The notes under the pieces were generated by a model. That model was not told the origin of the DNA. It made no database searches and saw only the letters and a program-made list of their open reading frames with translations. Shown here one piece after another: positions 61,038 to 64,000 of a stretch of DNA of 64,000 bases (positions within the stretch are counted from its first letter, which is position 1; each line of letters opens with the position of its first letter). The stretch comes from Gillisia mitskevichiae (GTDB lineage: Bacteria > Bacteroidota > Bacteroidia > Flavobacteriales > Flavobacteriaceae): contig NZ_RBLG01000002.1 in NCBI RefSeq assembly GCF_003634585.1, positions 62,001 to 126,000 on the forward strand, given 5' to 3'. A program made the position numbers and the translations under genes.

Positions 61038-63330
61038 TATATATAAATGTTTTTCGGCAAAGAAAATATTTCGAATGTTTTCTGTAATTGTTCTTATGCT
61101 AACTGTTTTAAATAGTTGTAGTGTTGAAAAATACATCCCTGAAGATAAATTGTTATATGCTGGGTCTGAAATTGCTTTTACAGAAAAGATAGATACTATT
61201 AAAGATATTGATGCCGTTAGAGCAGAGTTGGAGAGCGTTCTAAAACCGGTTAAAAACAAAGAATTCTTGGGAATGCGTCCTGGACTATTTTTTTATTACA
61301 AAGCACAAAAAGAAAATCCAGGTTTCATTAACAAATTCTTGAATAAAAAACTTGGGGAAGAACCTGTATATTCTACTAGAATAGATCAAGCACAAACTGA
61401 AGCCTTATTATTAAACCGATTAGAGAATAGAGGTTTCTTTTTTAGTGAAGTTACTTCAAGGGTAGAAGAAGACAGCATTCAAAAAGAAGCTAGTGTAGAT
61501 TATACCATTCGATTAGCCCAACCATATCTTTTAGAACATTATAAAATAGACTCCGATAGTTCTTTGGTATATAATGATATTGAGGCAGGACTTTCTAAAA
61601 CTGTAATAAAAAAAGGGATGCGTTATGACCTTTTTAAATTAAAGAGAGAAAGAGAACGAATAGATCGAGATCTAAAACAAAAGGGTTATTATAATTTTAG
61701 TCCCGGTTTGTTGATCTTCGAAGCAGATACCAATCAATATTCAAACAAAAGATTTGATGCTTTTCTAAGATTAAAAATAGATGTACCAAAAAGAAGCATT
61801 GTACCTTATAAAATCACAAAAGTGAACATCTATCCTAATTATGTGATCGGTAACGATTCTATTCCACAGGATACTACTCGTTATGCAGAAAAAAACTTTA
61901 TTCAAGATATAGAATATTTTAAACCTAATAGATTAGACCCTTTTATTCTATTAGAAGAAGGGCAGTATTTTAATCCGTCGCTTTCTAGTGCTACTAGTAG
62001 ACGTTTATCTAATATTGGGGCTTATAAGTTTGTGAATATTAGATATGATGAAATAGATTCTCTTTCTACAGATAGTTTAGGAATCTTAGAAGCCAATATT
62101 TTCTTATCTCCACTAAATAAAAGAGCTGTTAGAGCTGAATTACAGGCTGTAACAAAATCTAATAATTTTGCAGGACCAAATCTGGCCCTTACTTATGTAA
62201 ACAGAAATCTTTTTAAAGGTGGAGAAATTTTAAACCTTACTGGAAAATTTGGATATGAATTTCAGTTATCCAAAGGAAGTCAATCTGGTTTTAATAGTTT
62301 GGAGTTTGGGATAGGAGCAGATCTTATATATCCTAGACTTCTTTTTCCAATTTCTATAAGTAAAGACTTCTTTAAGTATGCAATTCCCAAAACCAAAATT
62401 AGCATTGGTGCAGATTACTTAACAAGAACTAATCTATTTAGCCTTATGTCATTTTATGGAAGCTTCGGTTACTATTGGAATGCTAACAAATATATTACGC
62501 ACGAATTTAATCCAATCGCTGTTAATTACGTTAAACTAGCAAATACAACACAGGCATTCGATGATATTTTAATCGCAAATCCCTTTCTAAGAACTAGTTT
62601 TGATCAGCAATTTATTGCAGGACTAACGTATACTTTTACTTATAATGGAATGGTGGATGTTTCCAAAACACATCAATTCTTTAGCAGCTTGAATGTAGAT
62701 ATTGCAGGAAACACTTTAGATCTAGTAAGTTCTAAAACAGATGATGGCTCACCTAAGAAGTTTGCAGGATTAGAATTTGCTCAATATGCAAAAGCAGATG
62801 TAGATCTTAGATACCATTATAACTTTGGAAAAGAACAAAAAATAGCTACCAGATTATTTGCCGGATTAGGAATGCCATATGGAAATTCAGAATTTATGCC
62901 CTATACAAGGCAGTATTTCTCTGGAGGTCCTTATAGTGTTCGAGCCTTTAAAACGCGATCTCTTGGTCCAGGAACTTATGTGCCAGAAGAATCGGAAGAT
63001 AATCTTTCCTATTTTGATCAAACAGGAAATGTGAGATTAGAAGCCAATGTTGAATACAGATTCCCGATTTACTCTTTTTTTAAAGGCGGTCTTTTTGTAG
63101 ATGCAGGAAATGTTTGGAACACGAATGATTCTTTAGAAGGAGGAAAGTTTAGTAGTGATTTTATTAATGAACTTGGACTGGGTGTGGGAGCTGGATTAAG
63201 AATAGATATCCAAAGCTTCGTAATTAGATTTGATCTTGCAGCTGCAGTTAAAAGGCCAACAGATGGCAAGAAGTTTAATTTCGATTATCAGAATCCCGTG
63301 CTTAATTTTGCTATTGGGTATCCTTTTTAA
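61024..63330 (+). CDS. tamL: TamL, lipoprotein TamA/BamA-family outer-membrane protein
   Basis: A 768-residue outer-membrane protein. The signal ends in a lipobox, LNSC (Cys32 with the start used here), which distinguishes Bacteroidota TamL from the non-lipidated TamA. A second in-frame Met (MFSVIVLML, at 61075) could also be the start; it gives a shorter signal. N-terminal POTRA-like repeats (about 40-350) are followed by a 16-strand-type barrel (about 380-768) with a terminal aromatic residue (YPF). It overlaps the tamB end by 14 bases and the convergent upp gene by 4. Confidence 0.9.
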   Translation: MKRNNIYKCFSAKKIFRMFSVIVLMLTVLNSCSVEKYIPEDKLLYAGSEIAFTEKIDTIKDIDAVRAELESVLKPVKNKEFLGMRPGLFFYYKAQKENPGFINKFLNKKLGEEPVYSTRIDQAQTEALLLNRLENRGFFFSEVTSRVEEDSIQKEASVDYTIRLAQPYLLEHYKIDSDSSLVYNDIEAGLSKTVIKKGMRYDLFKLKRERERIDRDLKQKGYYNFSPGLLIFEADTNQYSNKRFDAFLRLKIDVPKRSIVPYKITKVNIYPNYVIGNDSIPQDTTRYAEKNFIQDIEYFKPNRLDPFILLEEGQYFNPSLSSATSRRLSNIGAYKFVNIRYDEIDSLSTDSLGILEANIFLSPLNKRAVRAELQAVTKSNNFAGPNLALTYVNRNLFKGGEILNLTGKFGYEFQLSKGSQSGFNSLEFGIGADLIYPRLLFPISISKDFFKYAIPKTKISIGADYLTRTNLFSLMSFYGSFGYYWNANKYITHEFNPIAVNYVKLANTTQAFDDILIANPFLRTSFDQQFIAGLTYTFTYNGMVDVSKTHQFFSSLNVDIAGNTLDLVSSKTDDGSPKKFAGLEFAQYAKADVDLRYHYNFGKEQKIATRLFAGLGMPYGNSEFMPYTRQYFSGGPYSVRAFKTRSLGPGTYVPEESEDNLSYFDQTGNVRLEANVEYRFPIYSFFKGGLFVDAGNVWNTNDSLEGGKFSSDFINELGLGVGAGLRIDIQSFVIRFDLAAAVKRPTDGKKFNFDYQNPVLNFAIGYPF

Positions 63331-63983
63331 TGCTGAAGTTTAATTCCGTAGGCTAGATCTCCAGCATCGCCAAGACCTGGTACAATATATCCTTTATCAT
63401 TTAACTCTTTATCCACGGTAGCGATCCATAATTTAGTGCTTTCAGGAAAATGTTCAGCGATATGTGCAACTCCTTGCTCAGATCCTATAACCGATGCTAA
63501 GTGGATTTCTCTTGGTGTGCCCATAGATTTTAATGCATTAAATACATTAACAAAAGATCTTCCAGTAGCTAACATTGGATCGGCTAAGATCAATACTTTA
63601 TTTTCTAAAGAAGGAGAGGCCAGATATTCTACTTTTATTTCAAATTCGGTTTCAGAAATATGATGCCTATAAGCTGATATAAAGGTGTTTTCAGCTCCAT
63701 CAAAATAATTAAGCAAACCTTGATGTAATGGTAAACCTGCTCTCAATATGGAACAGATAACAACATCTTCTTTTGGAATATTACAGGTAGCAGTTCCTAA
63801 TGGGGTTTTAACATCAATATTATTATAAGAAAGGGTTTTACTCAATTCATATCCAAGCACTTCTCCAATTCTCTCAATATTTCTTCGGAATCTCATTCTG
63901 TCTGCTTGAACAGAAACATCTCTTAACTCTGAAATAAATTTGTTTAGTATAGATTGGTGTTCGCCTAGATTAATAACTTGCAT
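63327..63983 (-). CDS. upp: Uracil phosphoribosyltransferase
   Basis: Pyrimidine salvage enzyme: uracil plus PRPP gives UMP. The 218-residue protein has ICSILRAGLPLHQGL (76-90), the PRPP loop LILADPMLATGRS (131-143) and the uracil-binding C terminus PGLGDAGDLAYGI. Length is normal for the bacterial enzyme. It is convergent with tamL. Confidence 0.95.
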   Translation of the reverse strand: MQVINLGEHQSILNKFISELRDVSVQADRMRFRRNIERIGEVLGYELSKTLSYNNIDVKTPLGTATCNIPKEDVVICSILRAGLPLHQGLLNYFDGAENTFISAYRHHISETEFEIKVEYLASPSLENKVLILADPMLATGRSFVNVFNALKSMGTPREIHLASVIGSEQGVAHIAEHFPESTKLWIATVDKELNDKGYIVPGLGDAGDLAYGIKLQH

Positions 63984-64000
63984 GGAAAGAATTTTGGATA

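Noticed and set aside
1-64000. CRISPR arrays, insertion sequences, prophage genes, tRNA or rRNA genes
   Set aside because: No regular spacer arrays, transposase motifs, integrase genes or recognisable RNA gene sequences were seen by eye. A tRNA missed by visual scanning cannot be excluded without tRNAscan.

Overview
The window looks like a chromosomal segment of a marine or soil flavobacterium (phylum Bacteroidota, probably family Flavobacteriaceae). The DNA is AT-rich. Several likely promoters carry the Bacteroidota -7 motif TAnnTTTG. Diagnostic gene forms are present: an LpxC-FabZ fusion, the type IX secretion regulator PorX, a lipoprotein TamA (TamL) next to TamB, a cargo protein with a type IX C-terminal sorting domain, and an attenuated his operon. 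I saw no rRNA, tRNA, insertion sequence, prophage or CRISPR array.

Layout. 1-3 kb (minus strand): a membrane protein cut by the window edge, a tiny secreted peptide, tsaE and porX. 3-9.6 kb (plus): an HD hydrolase, then the lipid A block lpxD, lpxC-fabZ, lpxA, followed by efp, a second lpxD-like gene and an NTF2-like gene. 9.6-14.5 kb: sucD, fabG, a VWA-type membrane protein and an SPFH protein. 14.6-22 kb: a histidine attenuator and the complete operon hisG, D, C, B, H, A, F, IE. 22-30 kb: NYN-LOTUS protein, cation efflux protein, DUF1853 protein, PBP1A, a 44-residue ORF with its own terminator, SdiA-regulated-type protein and M19 dipeptidase. 30-34 kb: a three-gene RLAN/ATP-grasp, GCS2-like and N-formylglutamate amidohydrolase operon, then an FKBP. 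34-43 kb: 3D-domain lipoprotein, PAP2 phosphatase, two small membrane peptides, an ACT-like protein divergent from lysC, a glycosyltransferase, an SLC13/RCK transporter, an HD protein and a Gre factor.

The most striking region is 43.0-53.6 kb (minus). It encodes a chaperone-usher-like fibre system: an outer-membrane usher, a PapD-like chaperone, four DUF4402 subunits (three ending in the alternating hydrophobic strand with penultimate Tyr typical of chaperone-recognised pilins), and a 1480-residue protein with PA14 and SUEL-type lectin domains plus a type IX sorting tail. Two of the subunit promoters carry a direct repeat (TCGATGAAA-like) with an exact 21-bp period, suggesting a common regulator. 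Classical chaperone-usher systems belong mainly to Proteobacteria, so this locus is the main candidate for an under-described system.

53.8-64 kb: DoxX and monooxygenase-like genes, a perfect bidirectional terminator, an OmpA lipoprotein, tamB-tamL (outer-membrane biogenesis) and upp.
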